DNA of 49,823 nucleotides from Rhizaria sp. SCN 62-66 (Eukaryota; Rhizaria, unplaced), in contig MEDY01000409.1 in the NCBI GenBank assembly GCA_001724265.1, positions 1-49,823 on the forward strand, given 5' to 3'. Under the pieces are notes generated by a model. That model worked only from the letters and a program-made list of their open reading frames with translations. It did not search any database and was not told where the DNA came from. Below, piece after piece: positions 1 to 11,236 of the stretch (positions are counted from its first letter, which is position 1; each line of letters opens with the position of its first letter). A program made the translations under genes and the position numbers.

Positions 1-1
1 G

Positions 2-37
2 TCCGGCCCCACCATCGTCCACCGCAAGTGCTTCTAA
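2..37 (+). CDS. Actin, C-terminal end (partial)
   Basis: The first bases read SGPTIVHRKCF followed by TAA. This is the hallmark C-terminus of conventional actin (SGPSIVHRKCF in most eukaryotes), with a conservative S-to-T change. The rest of the gene lies off the left edge. Actin forms the microfilament cytoskeleton. The eleven residues are enough for the family because this tail is nearly invariant, but not to separate paralogues. The stop codon is TAA, which counts towards the window-wide absence of TAG terminators. Confidence 0.9.
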   Translation, partial: SGPTIVHRKCF

Positions 38-849
38 GCACTTTTCGGTCACGCGCGATGAAGCCAGCTCTGACTGCTGCTGCTCTTTTGTTCTGTTCTC
101 TCCACTTTGTTCCACTCCGCTGGCGGTTAACGGCTCGTGAGGCCTGCCCCGGCTTGTAAAGATTTTCTCACACAACACTCAATACAATGTTGCTTTTTCA
201 ACTCTTGAGAAAACTCCAAATTTGTCCGTAATCATATTTTGTGATGCTTGTTCCGTTCGGAGCAACATAGACTCTCTCAGCAATACAAGTTAGAACCATG
301 CTAGAAAGAATTCGACTTAAATAGGATTATAAAGACTATAACTAGACGGCATAGTTTTCGTCATACAATTTCATAGACATTCATTTCGAATTGCGTTTGT
401 TAAGTACATAATGTACATTTAATGCCTACCGTCTTGCATGCTCCACAAGCTGACATCCGTTAGTGGTGAAATGAGGAGCAAACGTCAAATCTTAAGCTGA
501 AATGCGATCGGTAAATTAATTGTTAATAACAATAATGCAAACAGTTTCACAAACCCTAAAACACGTAATTTATTCTTTTACATTAATAATTCAAGTACAC
601 ATCATTTTATAGCTGAAAAGCTCATCCGAAGCTTCCAGTGCCGTCATACTCTCACCAGTCTTCACCTTATCATGCTTGTTTCTGATGCCTCTACTTTGGT
701 TTTAGGCCATCATTGCGATATAAGGCTGGAGGATTATTGGGCCATTGGACTGCTGTAAAATGCCGTTTGATTTGCGCCCTTTACATTAGGCTCTGGCCGA
801 CCTGAGCTCTGCATCAACTGCCTGCACTGGCGTCATCGCTGTCCGAGAC
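38..849. other. AT-rich intergenic gap
   Basis: This holds the actin 3' flank and the upstream region of the next gene. It turns AT-rich from about 170. I see no coding frame, tRNA or repeat array in it. Confidence 0.6.
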
Positions 850-3135
850 ATGGTTTGTTCCGTCTCCCACGAGCATGCATTGTCAGACTGCATCGATGTT
901 TGCGCTCAACACGACGTTTACCGTATTCTTACTTGCTCATTAAGCTATTCCGCTGATACTTTGGCTCCTGAGCGTCTTCATTACGTCGCTGAGGTGCTCA
1001 CAGTCCTCTCGCGTTCTACTCTCGGCTGTGTTGAGCTCATCAAAAGTGGAGTCTGTGAGCAGTTATGCAGCATTCTCTGCGTGAAGAATCCACGCCCGCT
1101 TGTGGAGTGCGTGCTTGAAATCTTGGGCAATATGTTTGAGCACAACGCCTTCAGTCGCGATCCAGCCGTCGCACACGCCATACTGATGCGTCTGTCAGCG
1201 TTTGCAGTCGACCTCCACGAACAGCCTGACGATGCGCAAGTTGTTGTGCCAGCAACACACAAGCGACTTGCAAGGGTCGTAGCCGCCGCAGCCAACTCTA
1301 ACCCATCACTGCCTTTCACGGTTGCGGCGCCTCTTGCGCCGCTGCTGCAGCTCGCACTAGCGCGCTATTCCGGTTCACAACAGTTTGACACTGCGCTTAA
1401 CAGCACGGTGCTTGCGCTCGCCGGACTCTTCCGCCTTGATGGTGGCGTTAACGCTGAAGCTATGCTACTTAATTTTGCATGTGGTGACGCGTTTGACTGT
1501 GTGCTGGATTTGCTTTCGCGTACGAGCATCTCACGCACGCCACTGCTGTCGCTGCTCGAAAAGGCAGCATCGCTGGATGCTGAGAGTTGTGCACTTGTCT
1601 TCACCACAACGCGACTTGTTACTACGCGTGCCGCGGTAGCAAGCGGATGGAGTAGTCTTTCGCGTTTGGCCCAACTGCAACTAGTCCGTGTGTTTGTGCG
1701 GCTCGCCAGTGCTTCGCCAGTGCTTGCCGCTCGCGTCACTGCTTCCGGCATTGTCGTGGCGTTGCTGCCGCTTGCACCGCCACCTCATGGCCGGACTGTT
1801 GCCGCCGAGGTGCGCGCGACATGCCGGGCAACTGTGGAGCTCCTTGCAGCTGTGATGACTGCGGCTGCAGTCGGAGATGACGCAGTTGCCACAGCGCGCG
1901 TTCTTCTCGAATGCGGTGCGGTACAGTACTGCACCCGCTCGTTATTGATAGAGGCGCTATGGAGTGCGGAGACTGATACCACGTTGCGACTATTAACATT
2001 GCTGCAATTTTTTGTGACAGCAGGCGACACGACCCCTGATCCCGCTGTGCTAGCTGAAGGTGTTGTGCCTCAAAATCCATTTGTCGCCGCTTTTTTAGAT
2101 GCTCGTGGAAAGCACGTGCTGGATCTGTTGCGTTACGCAACGGGCATGAACGCGAGTAACAAAGCATTCCTTGCCCAGCTGTGCGCGGTGCTCGAGAACA
2201 TGCAGGTCATCGCCGTGAGGGACGCCTACGACGAGGTGACTGATCAGGCGGCAGGTGATGAATTGCACGCTTTTGTTTCGCAGTTTTCGGATTGGCAAAC
2301 TGCACTTGACGCTCACGTAGCACGTACCTTGGAGCAGGCTGGATATCCAAGGCGTGCAGCGCGCAGAATGCGAGCAGGTATGGCAGCACCAGTGACACTG
2401 TTTGCGACACCGTCGCGAGCTGCGCTGAGACTGTTACAGGCACGTGCCCGTGAGCTTGCTCTAGCGCATTCGCACGCATCGCGCTTTCTGGCTGTTGATG
2501 CCACAATGCAATTAGGTTTGTTTGATCATGAGAGGGGCGAGCGGTGTGAGTATACACTCACGGTGGCGCTCGATGACGCGCGACTACCCAGTCACGCAGC
2601 GCATTTCCGCGCTGCAGCGTGGGCGGGCGCGCTGGGGGACCACGCACATCAGTGCTTTCGGCATCAATCCAGTACGGCTGTAAAGTGTGATGTGCAACCA
2701 TATGTGGCGCTCTATCACGGGGATGCGTTGTGTTCTGACACACCACTTTTGCTGCCAGATGAAGACATTGTCTTTGGCGAGTACGTGTCACCTGGGCATG
2801 ATGTAACGTATCCCGGAGGCACGGTGCTTATCTGTCCTCGATCTGTTCTTCCACCAAGCCAGTTTTGCTTGCGCGACACGTTTGTGTTTGTGGTTCATGA
2901 GACGTGCGCAGCGAGCGCGCTCCCAGGCGCCGTGCCTGTTGGTCGCATTGTCCGGTGCATCCGCGCAGCAGCCGCGACGGTGTCACCTTCTCGTGCACAA
3001 TCAACTGACGGCACAGCAGTTTCTGAGCAGCTATTTAACACAATTGTTTTGAAGAGCTTCCAGGCGCAAAGCATGGGAGGTCAATGTGGGAATGCAGGAT
3101 GTACGAGCGCACTCAACATTGTTCCGTCTTTGTAA
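850..3135 (+). CDS. ARM/HEAT-like alpha-solenoid protein, uncharacterised
   Basis: A single-exon protein of 761 residues from ATG 850 to TAA. The N-terminal two thirds is a run of hydrophobic helices spaced like armadillo/HEAT repeats. For example, around residues 50-95 there is a stretch with LIKSGVCEQLCSIL and then LVECVLEILGNMFEH, the usual 'gene product absent, check neighbours' pattern of ARM proteins. Further helices run to about residue 460. The C-terminal third is different. It contains VDVQPY-like and EYVSPGHDVTYPGG-type beta-rich segments and ends in a Cys/Gly-rich tail. I do not recognise the family. Such solenoids are scaffolds, so a protein-binding role is an inference only. Its GC content is lower than that of the large genes to the right. 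Confidence 0.75.
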   Translation: MVCSVSHEHALSDCIDVCAQHDVYRILTCSLSYSADTLAPERLHYVAEVLTVLSRSTLGCVELIKSGVCEQLCSILCVKNPRPLVECVLEILGNMFEHNAFSRDPAVAHAILMRLSAFAVDLHEQPDDAQVVVPATHKRLARVVAAAANSNPSLPFTVAAPLAPLLQLALARYSGSQQFDTALNSTVLALAGLFRLDGGVNAEAMLLNFACGDAFDCVLDLLSRTSISRTPLLSLLEKAASLDAESCALVFTTTRLVTTRAAVASGWSSLSRLAQLQLVRVFVRLASASPVLAARVTASGIVVALLPLAPPPHGRTVAAEVRATCRATVELLAAVMTAAAVGDDAVATARVLLECGAVQYCTRSLLIEALWSAETDTTLRLLTLLQFFVTAGDTTPDPAVLAEGVVPQNPFVAAFLDARGKHVLDLLRYATGMNASNKAFLAQLCAVLENMQVIAVRDAYDEVTDQAAGDELHAFVSQFSDWQTALDAHVARTLEQAGYPRRAARRMRAGMAAPVTLFATPSRAALRLLQARARELALAHSHASRFLAVDATMQLGLFDHERGERCEYTLTVALDDARLPSHAAHFRAAAWAGALGDHAHQCFRHQSSTAVKCDVQPYVALYHGDALCSDTPLLLPDEDIVFGEYVSPGHDVTYPGGTVLICPRSVLPPSQFCLRDTFVFVVHETCAASALPGAVPVGRIVRCIRAAAATVSPSRAQSTDGTAVSEQLFNTIVLKSFQAQSMGGQCGNAGCTSALNIVPSL

Positions 3136-4065
3136 TATCACAGGACAAAAAGGACAGTGGTAATTGAAGCTAGCAGTATTTAAATGCTGCATTCACTGTT
3201 TTAATGCTATTTAGTCAAGATTTAGAAAATATATACATAGTTTACCTTGTAATTTAACTTGATATTTGCTTCGCATATGCCGGAACATGGGGGTATAGGT
3301 AAGAACCGTATTGCTATGGTATCACGATAGTCGTCAAAATGACTCGTATAGTCCAGTATAGAATACGGTGTTATGCCTGTAGTACTTAAATTTCAAATCT
3401 TTCAAGAACGTACGTGTTTGAGCATACTAATTCGATGTGCAACGCTAGATTGGAATCAACAAATACCGCATACATATACGTAGTACGTACTATGTGTCAT
3501 GTTGGAAATAGAGATGTAAAGGAGCATATGTACAAGATATACTGAGTTGGATTCACATTTCCGCACGACATAACATGTATGAACGTTAAAGAGTGAGATT
3601 TATCTCTGGATTTATCGTATTGGACTTTTTTTCAAGATGTTACAAGTTAAGTAGATGTTGTGACCATTAACCGTTTTTAACAGCGCCACTTTCGTGTGCG
3701 TGCGTTGCTCCATGAATTGGGCTAAAATGCCGTAATATCATCGTGCACGGCCGTATATTTAAGGTATCATGATTTAAATTGGTATTTATGTATTATGCTA
3801 TTTGATTCACATGTAGTATTCACTCTGGGCTGCTTAAAAGCTCATATTATCTCGTACCATTACGGATGACGTCGCTTGTCTCCGTCTCTATTTATATTGT
3901 ACCAACGCGTTTGATTAAGGACTCAGATACGTGTTTTCTGCTAAGCATGCATTAGCACAGGGCAACTATTTCCACCACCTCTGTGTTTGTTTGCAAATGC
4001 CTCTGAAGTATAGCGTATGCTCATTTTTCTTCTATAACGCTCACACAGAAACCATCTTCTTTTGA
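3136..4065. other. AT-rich intergenic gap
   Basis: Strongly AT-rich, with many TATA/ATAT-like words and stops in all frames. Nothing coding or structured was recognised. It should contain the terminator of the upstream gene and the promoter of the DUF952 gene. Confidence 0.6.
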
Positions 4066-4470
4066 ATGCGCCTGGTTTTTGCTGTGTGCTTTTTCGCGCT
4101 CCTCATTCTGCAGATGTCCACGGTTCGCGCCATCGAAGGCTATACAACGTTTACGCACATTGCGCACCGCGAGGAGTGGGAGGCTCAAAAGGACAGCAAG
4201 TTCTACGCGCCCTCGGCCTACAACCCCAAGGACCCTGACTCGTTCGTGCACTGCACGCAGGCGGACAAGAAGCAACTTTCTGGTGTCCTTGAGCGTTTTT
4301 TCCCCAACAAAACGGCCGAGCTGGTGCTGCTTTTTATCGACCACGACAGCGTGCAGGCCAAGGTTGTTGAGGAGAAGACGCCCGACGGTTGGTTTCCCCA
4401 CGTCTATGGTGCGATTAACAAGGACGCCATCTACGGCGTTGCGCCCCTTGACCGTTCCCTCATGGGCTAA
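4066..4470 (+). CDS. Secreted DUF952-domain protein
   Basis: A 134-residue protein, ATG 4066 to TAA. Residues 1-22 form a textbook signal peptide: a basic start, a hydrophobic core FAVCFFALLILQ, and a small-residue site before IEGY. The remainder fits the DUF952 family: YTTFTHIAHREEWE at the start, then DSFVHCTQADKKQL (the FIHCS motif region), a middle strand LVLLFIDHD, and WFPHVYGAINKDAIYGVAPL, the conserved FPHiYGpl motif. DUF952 proteins are mostly small, soluble bacterial proteins of unknown activity. The secretory targeting and the eukaryotic setting are therefore unusual. Bacterial origin by transfer is possible but not shown. It converges on TERT with a gap of about 280 bp. Confidence 0.85.
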   Translation: MRLVFAVCFFALLILQMSTVRAIEGYTTFTHIAHREEWEAQKDSKFYAPSAYNPKDPDSFVHCTQADKKQLSGVLERFFPNKTAELVLLFIDHDSVQAKVVEEKTPDGWFPHVYGAINKDAIYGVAPLDRSLMG

Positions 4471-4747
4471 GTTTGCCACCGTGGTCAATGACTTAACTAT
4501 GTGAACACTGCACTATAATAGCACTGCACTATAATCGTGTCAGCGCGTTGCCATATCAACGTATCTTACGACGACTTCAATGCGAACCCGTCTGGTGTGC
4601 AATGACGTACAACAACTTGAATCCTTCTAGATACTACAACTGTATTTAAGTTTATCTTGAAGAGTTGACTGAATAATAAAATGACGCCTTAAATAAAACA
4701 TTCTGAATAGAATCAGCCTTCAGGCTGGCGTACGTGACAGCATAAGC

Positions 4748-7700
4748 TTAAAGATTGTCATCAGTCGTGATTGAACTCGCAGCAAACAGAGTCACACTCT
4801 CTTCCCGCAAGAACGGTAACAGTCCGCGCACCCACGCTAGCTCTTGCGGAACGGTGTCTGTAAAAGAACTGCGCGTTGCAGTTGCACTAGCAACGGGCGG
4901 TAGTTGCACCGTAGCACCCCCCACTTGGACATCATCCGTCATAGCGCCGGCGACGCGTGCACGTTTCACTTGATGAGATTCAGCAACAGAAAGTTGTTGC
5001 TCAATTCGCGACGCCGCCGCAGATGCCGCAGCGACTGCGGCAGCGTGCTTTGCTTGTTTATAGACGGCCTTGCCCCTTTTTGTAGAGCTCATGATAGTCT
5101 CGCGCGCCAAAGCATCCGTCCTGACCTTGCCAGCAGGTCCGAGTGCGCTCGTGTCAGTGGGGAGAGAGGAATTATTCGAAACAAAAGCCTCCGAGGACTC
5201 CGGACTAAAGCCGCCAGTGAGGACTGAAGAGCGGGAAGCAAGCACCATGAGTCCCCTCCACAGTTGTGCGGCGCCGGGCGAATGAGTGCCAGTTGCGGCG
5301 AGACGTGTCGGGGGCACACGGCGGTCGCGAACGCTGCCGCTGTCGGCACCAACGCATCCGACTGCGTCAGGGCAGACGAGAGTGTCAGCAAAGGCCTGTA
5401 AACCAAGCCATCGTAATTGGCAGCGGGTAAGAGGAAATGCGGCGACAGAGCCGCACGCCGCGCGCTCGCGCGAAAGCTTGTTCGAGACCATGATCACAAA
5501 CGCGTCTAAGGCGCCCATTGCGCTTGCCAACACGAACTGCGGCGAATGCGGACTCATCAAGTCGTCATCGTGCGTTGGCGCAACTTGCAGCGTGGTGCGA
5601 TGCGAGCGCGCTGCGCAGCGCGACGGCGTCCGCGCAGCAGCATGTTCACGTGATAATGCAGCCACCATGGCCCATAGCCGCAATGCGAGGACAGCGCAGG
5701 CCTGGTAGGCGTTAAGTGCAACGACTGCCGGTGGATTGACGCGGGCATCCCACAGGACAAGCTGGGCTGCAAGTGGTGGTACTGAGCGCTGCAGAGCGCC
5801 GCGCATCCACTCGCCGGCGGGGGCGTCACCACGCAACAATAAAAGCGATCGCGCCGACTGCTGCATCATCCGCGTGTAGTCGCCGCGCACTTCAAATCCG
5901 TAGTGATGCATCGCGACTGCGTCCCGTGCAGGCAACAAACACGGCAAGACCGGACCGCGGCGGGCCATGGAGCGGAACATCAGACTGTTCCATGGAACCC
6001 AGTCAGTGCGCTTCCAGAGCGCATCGGGGCCAACGTTAGGGTCACTGCTGCGTGCAACATCACCTCCTCCAACGTCACAGGTGCTGCGCAGAGTAAAGTT
6101 AGCGGTGGACTTCGAGGCCTTGATAGAGACAGCGGCTACTGTGTTGAGCTTCTGCGCCAGCGTCGAGGCGGCCGCGGTGGCAGCAAGCTCACTGGTCGTA
6201 CAGACAAGATAGTCATCGACCTGGCGCATCACCAACTGGGCTGGCGCAGAGGGACCACTCGGCACGGGCCCCGAAGAAGCAGCGAGTTCGTTGGCGCGCG
6301 CAATTGCTGGCAGCAATACGGTGTTGTCAACGGTGCCCATGTACAGACATGCAAGCAATGTCGAGATTACCGAGCCTTGTGGCACGCCGCAGCGCTGGCG
6401 CAATAGCTGTGGCCCCGACTGAAGAACAGTATTGTAGACCACGCACCGCACAGCAGCAAGCAAGGCGCCACGAGTTAAACGCGTTGCAGCGGTCAAGCCA
6501 TCGCGCACGTTGGCGTTGGGGTCGCGCACGGCAGCCAGCTGCGGCACCATCACGCGAGCTGGCGTGGCGGGGCCAGACAGCGTGCGTGCCATTACCGCAG
6601 TCGCTGTGAGTGCGGCAGTGGCGCCTGCGGTTGACAGCGGCGGCGGCTCGGCGGCAAGGGGCAGGAAGCCCAACATGCCGCGCGCCCACAGCGACCCCGC
6701 GCCGACGCCGCTGTAGACTGGGGGCATGTTGCCCGAGTCGTCGGAGGCAATGACATGCGGCTGCTGGCGCAACACTGCGCGTGCGCTCGAGGTCGCCATG
6801 ACTGGAACACGTACATGCCAATAGACAGGGGAGGCAAGCACACGTTCAACTTGGCGCAGCACGGGCGCGCGCGGTAACGAATCGAAGCAGCGCTCCACGT
6901 CTGCCGCAAACAACCACATCTGTGGCAGGGAGTCAGATGGTTCAATGGACGGACTTCGAGTAACAAACCATGGCAACAGCGCCGCGTTACCCGCCGGATC
7001 AGCAATTCGGGCGAGACGCCGCCACTGGCGCGCAAGTCCTAGGATGCGTTCGTGGACATGTGCGTGACCGGACACCGTGGCACCGAGCGCGGGTAGCGAG
7101 CCAACACGTGGCGTCGTCACGTAGCGGAGTACATCAAGCACGGGCCGCAACGCGTCGTTGAGTGACTGAGAGAACACAGGAAAGTGCTTAAGCTGAAGCG
7201 AATGTGGCTTAAATGTGGAAGGGCGTGACATGTTTACAATCGGACGAAGACTGCTTGGGCGCGGCTGTGGCATGGGACGCAGAAAAAAGAAAGCGGATAC
7301 AGATATGTGAGTGGATTAATGATGGGATACATAATGTCAGTAAGTTAAGCAGCCAAGCCAATAGTTGGGCAAGTGTTTCACATTCTCAATGAAACATTTG
7401 CATACCCGAAGTGCGAGGTTTGCAATTCCGATGCCAGGAATCCCCTCATCGTTGCAGACGGCGGTGCATACGCGCGCCCCGGCGCATCCGTTGCCACAGC
7501 CACAGACGCCCTTGTCGGGCACCACACGTGGGCCGCCCGCTGCGCCAACCACAGGATCTGCGAGCAAGTCAGTCGCAACGAGTCGACGACCAAGTGCGTG
7601 CAGCTGCGCCACCGACAGCGCACCAGCGTTGACCTGATGTACTAGGGCTACAGACCTTCGCAAGCCCGGTGCGCGGCACGACAGCAGTGCGAATGCGGCC

Positions 7701-10700
7701 ATCGGTGTCAGCTGCTCGTACATCCGCACCGTACCCGCCAAGACGGGCTCTGTCGACACGCGCAAGTCAAGCTGCGTATCAGACGGATCAGGTTCGTTGG
7801 ACCCCAAGTCGCTCATGGATGCGCCTGGTTGAAGTCGCGGAAAAGGAGACGGTTCGACAACGCGGCGAAGCACCGCAAGCCACACGGTGCGGTGTAGAAA
7901 CACGACTGCAGAGCCCGTAGTAGCGCTGTCGGAGTCAGCCACATAGAAGTGTTGTCGGAGCAGCGGGATCACCACTTCGCGGAGCAGAAACGTTTGAAGC
8001 AGACACAGTATCTGTTGTGAGGCACGAGCTAGGCCTGACCACTTCTCATTGCCCTTCTTTGGCGCATTCTTACCTGCGTCTGGCCTGATACAACCAGCAG
8101 ACACCATTTTGCGCGCATCGCCACGAGCAACAGCTTTGCACGCGCCGTGGACCCTGGCCCTCTGAGCTGCAGACAGCCAGGAGACGTCCTGAATGGGGAT
8201 GCCGGCAACCAAGTCCGTCGCCGTGACCGACTCAAAGCGCCCGCGCAGCGCGGCCCACACAAGCCGGCCCTGGGCCGCCGCAGCGGCGCGGTGCGAGCCC
8301 CAGAAGGCGACGCCAAACACTTCGTCCAGCGCGGCGCTGACGAAGGCGGCCACGGCGGCGCGCGGGGTCGCCAGGGACAGCAGCGAGTGCAACACAGCCG
8401 TGTCAGTTTTCTCTCCGAGAGAGTTCTTAACGGCAAAGCACAGTAGATCAGACCGCGTGTGCTTGCGGAGGAGTTGCGCATAAGAGCAACTGCGATGGCG
8501 CTCTAGAGATGCAGCAAGGCGTGATTGCAATGCCTTTAGCGGTGGTGGGATGCGCACACATACGCGCGGCAAGAGCGGCGTCTGAGCAGGCTTTATAGCG
8601 GCAGCAGTCGCTGCTGTGGAAGACTCTGACACTGACGGCATGATCTTTGTGGAGTTGACAAGCACTGTGTATGGCGTTTTGTGCGCTGAAGGGTCAGGTT
8701 GCTTCGGCACCTCAAGTGGTGAAACTCGTCGCCCTGCGTTCGGCTGCTTCGGGCGGACCTGCAAAGAAAATGCAATGGCGAGCACCCCGCACGCCGCGCG
8801 GCGCGCCCAACTCGCGGTGGGCGTGCGGAGGGAAGCGTGTCCCACACTGGCGGCGTTCGCATCGTTGCTATCGGACATGGGCTAATGAACAGACTTCCTC
8901 CACGCTTTGGCCGCCGAGATTTCGGCTGCGGAGAGCGGGGGCAAGACTGCGCAGAGCCAGTGCGCGGCAGGATATCCATGTGCGCCAGGGGGACGTAGCG
9001 GTGCGTCACCTTGCCCATCAAGCCGCGCAAGCGTTGCAGCGCGCGAAGAGATGCGGCCAGCCATGTCGCGCGCGGTGCGCACAAGCGGCGTGACGCGGCT
9101 GTAGAAGAGAGCCTTGCGCGAGATAAACGTTCGACGTGTGCGCACAATGCCTGCGCTCGCCGCTGTGCTTTGTGTGCGAGTCGGCACAAACGAGAGGCGA
9201 CCAAGGGGGCCGAGACAAACGCGAAACCCAGCAGCAGGTGAACACAGTGCAAACGGAAGCGTGTATGCAGCACGGCGCTTAGCAGCAGTCACCAGCTCGG
9301 ACATCGCTGTAGTAGCAAGTGCGCAGGTACGGGGAAGCGCAAGAGCGCGCATGCTAAAGGCGCAAGGTGAAGGTGCTGATGTGGATCCTATCGTCACAGA
9401 GGCAATAGTTGCGGATGTGCTTGTCGATGACGCCACTGGTGATACTAGAGACGACGACGATGACGACGACGACGATGACGCTGATGCAGCTTCCATGAAA
9501 ATGCGGGTGGGGGCCTTGTACTCATAGTGCGAGGCAAGAAAAGCAAGCCAGCTCGCAACGGCGCGCGCACTGGCTGCGACTTCACTGTCGCTCACGCTCA
9601 TGTTGTCTGCACCGACAGCGATCACAGCCTTGTTTTTGATCTTCGCCTTTGCCCTGGCTGCAGCGGTATTCGCCGCGCGGGCGCGGGCCTCAAAGGCGGC
9701 AAGAGCAGCGGCACGCGCACTGGCTACAGCAGGCGCGGGCGCGGGCAGCCGCGGCGCAGGCTTCCGTGTGACAAACGACAGCGGCGGACCACACACCTGC
9801 AGATAGATCAGCCGGTCCTGGCGCAGCGCGGGGACGCCCGACAGCTGCACAGGCCGCGCAAGCGCGAAGAGCGTGGTGCGCAGCAGCAGCGCGGCGACGA
9901 TGTCCGCACCGACGCGCGCCAGCAGCAAACACCAGGGTGAGCCACACTGCGCACGCCAGGAGTCGCTGAGCGTGGCCGCGCAGCCGGAGCGCGGGCACCA
10001 CAGCGCGCGCACCGCGGGGGCGCTCAGCGGCGGCGGTGCGCCCGCAAGCAGCTTCGCCTGAGACACCGCTGCGGCCGCGAGCGCGCCTCCACACAGGACA
10101 GAGGGCGGCAGGGACGCGGTCGCGAGCGCGGAGTCGGCGTCGGCGGCAGCAGCGACGGTCGCCTCCTCCGCCGCCGCCGCGGACGCGGCGGGTGCAGCTG
10201 CTGCAAAGAGCGTGGCGGCGGTCGAGTGGGTCGAGACCGTCGCGGGGTCAGTGGTGGCGCTGGCCTCGTCGAGCACCGGCAGTCGCAGCGCGCCGATGGC
10301 CCCACTGGCCCGCGCGCCGTCGGCGGCGATCGTGACGGCCAGCACCTGCGCCATGCTGGGCAGCTGCCGCTCGGCGCCCGCAGCGCGACCGGGGCCAACG
10401 TTGCAGCGCGCACCAACGCCAGTGTAAGTAGCGCCAGTGTAGGTAGCGCCGTTGTCAGTGCCAGTGTAAGCGCCAGCGTCGGGGCGGGGCCCAGAGGCGG
10501 CAGCAGCGCCGGCAGCCATCGCAACGGCGCCCGGCGCGGCCCCGGTCCCGGGCGCTGCGGCTGCGCTGGGCTTGGGGAGCGAGCCGGGCACAACGGCGAT
10601 GGGCAGGTTGCGCACGCAGGGCCAGTCGCGGGCGGCGGCGGCGGCGCGCTCTTGGTCGGCCGCGCGCTCGAGCAGCGCTAGCGTGGTCCCGGCACCGATT

Positions 10701-11236
10701 AGTGCCTCCAGCGACGCAGGCAGCAGCGGCAGCAATGGCGGCGGCGGCGGCGCGGTGGTCGGCACCTACGCTGTGATTGAGGCGGCGTCCTCTGCGGCGG
10801 CAGCGGCTGCCGCAGCGGCGGCTGAGAGCTCTGCTGCAGCGCGTGCGGCGACGGCGACCTCGACGGCGGTGGCTACGCGCGGCGGGAGATCTTCGTCGGC
10901 GAGGAAGGTGGCGGAGCACGGCGGACAGAACGGGTGCAGGTAGTCGTGGCCGAGGCGGCGCCAGTCGAGCGCGCCGCTTCCGGCGCAAATGCGCGTGTCT
11001 TCGCACACGAGCGTGGTGCGCAGCAGTGCGCGGTACGACGCGGGGTCGTCGGGCCGCAGCAGATCGCGCGGCGACAGCGCCAGACCGCACCCGTTCAATC
11101 CGGGCGCAGCGCTGGATGCGGTTAAAAACACGTACAGTGACGGGTACGCGCGACTAAAACACTTCAAGAATGCCTTGGTCTTCTGCGAGAGGGGCAGCGG
11201 ACTCCCCAGCTCTTGGAGCAATGACCTCGGGGGCAT
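4748..11236 (-). CDS. TERT: Telomerase reverse transcriptase (giant, read through two in-frame TAG codons)
   Basis: Extends telomeric DNA using the telomerase RNA. Exon 1 is 11236-7406 and exon 2 is 7264-4748, giving about 2,115 codons (usual TERT 1,000-1,300). The TEN domain is split: DPASYRALLRTTLVC at residues 64-78 and VGADIVAALLLRTTLF...YLQVCGPPL at about 442-488. Both match animal TERT, but an Ala/Pro-rich insert separates them. RNA-binding domain: FWGSH (about 978-982), then the T motif FYVADSDS...HRTVW (1097-1119). RT domain: motif 1 RVVPDK (1237), motif 2 LRPIVNM (1283), motif A FAADVERCFDSLP (Asp1399), motif B GVPQGS (1570), motif C VDDY (Asp1627/1628), motif D KSTANF (1662) and WNSLMF (motif E). 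All three catalytic Asp are present. TAG codons occur at residues 157 (10766-10768) and 785 (8882-8884). The frame is unchanged across both, and TEN homology continues past the first. It ends in TAA. Confidence 0.9.
7265..7405 (-). other. Intron of TERT
   Basis: Phase-0 intron of 141 bp. The donor is GTATGC at 7405. The acceptor is a pyrimidine-rich tract ending CCACAG at 7265, with a CTTACTGAC branch-like site. Splicing is required because TGA stops lie inside and motif 2 sits just after the acceptor. Two other phase-0 donors are possible, GTATGC at 7471 and the weaker GTCTGT at 7507. Either would shorten or remove a Cys-rich segment between motifs 1 and 2. Confidence 0.7.
9445..9485 (-). 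repeat. Polyserine microsatellite inside TERT
   Basis: A run of GAC/GAT triplets on the plus strand. Read on the minus strand it encodes a tract of about ten serines in the linker between the TEN and RNA-binding domains. It is a low-complexity expansion in a non-conserved stretch. Confidence 0.75.

Noticed and set aside
4748-7273. A stand-alone reverse transcriptase, possibly from a retrotransposon
   Set aside because: The motif set (GVPQGS, VDDY, KSTANF, LRPIVNM) and the upstream T motif, RNA-binding and TEN segments in the same frame identify telomerase. No endonuclease, gag or repeats are present.
7337-11236. Three separate minus-strand genes upstream of the RT gene
   Set aside because: They share one frame, are separated only by single TAG codons or one short intron, and together carry the ordered TEN and RNA-binding domains of TERT.
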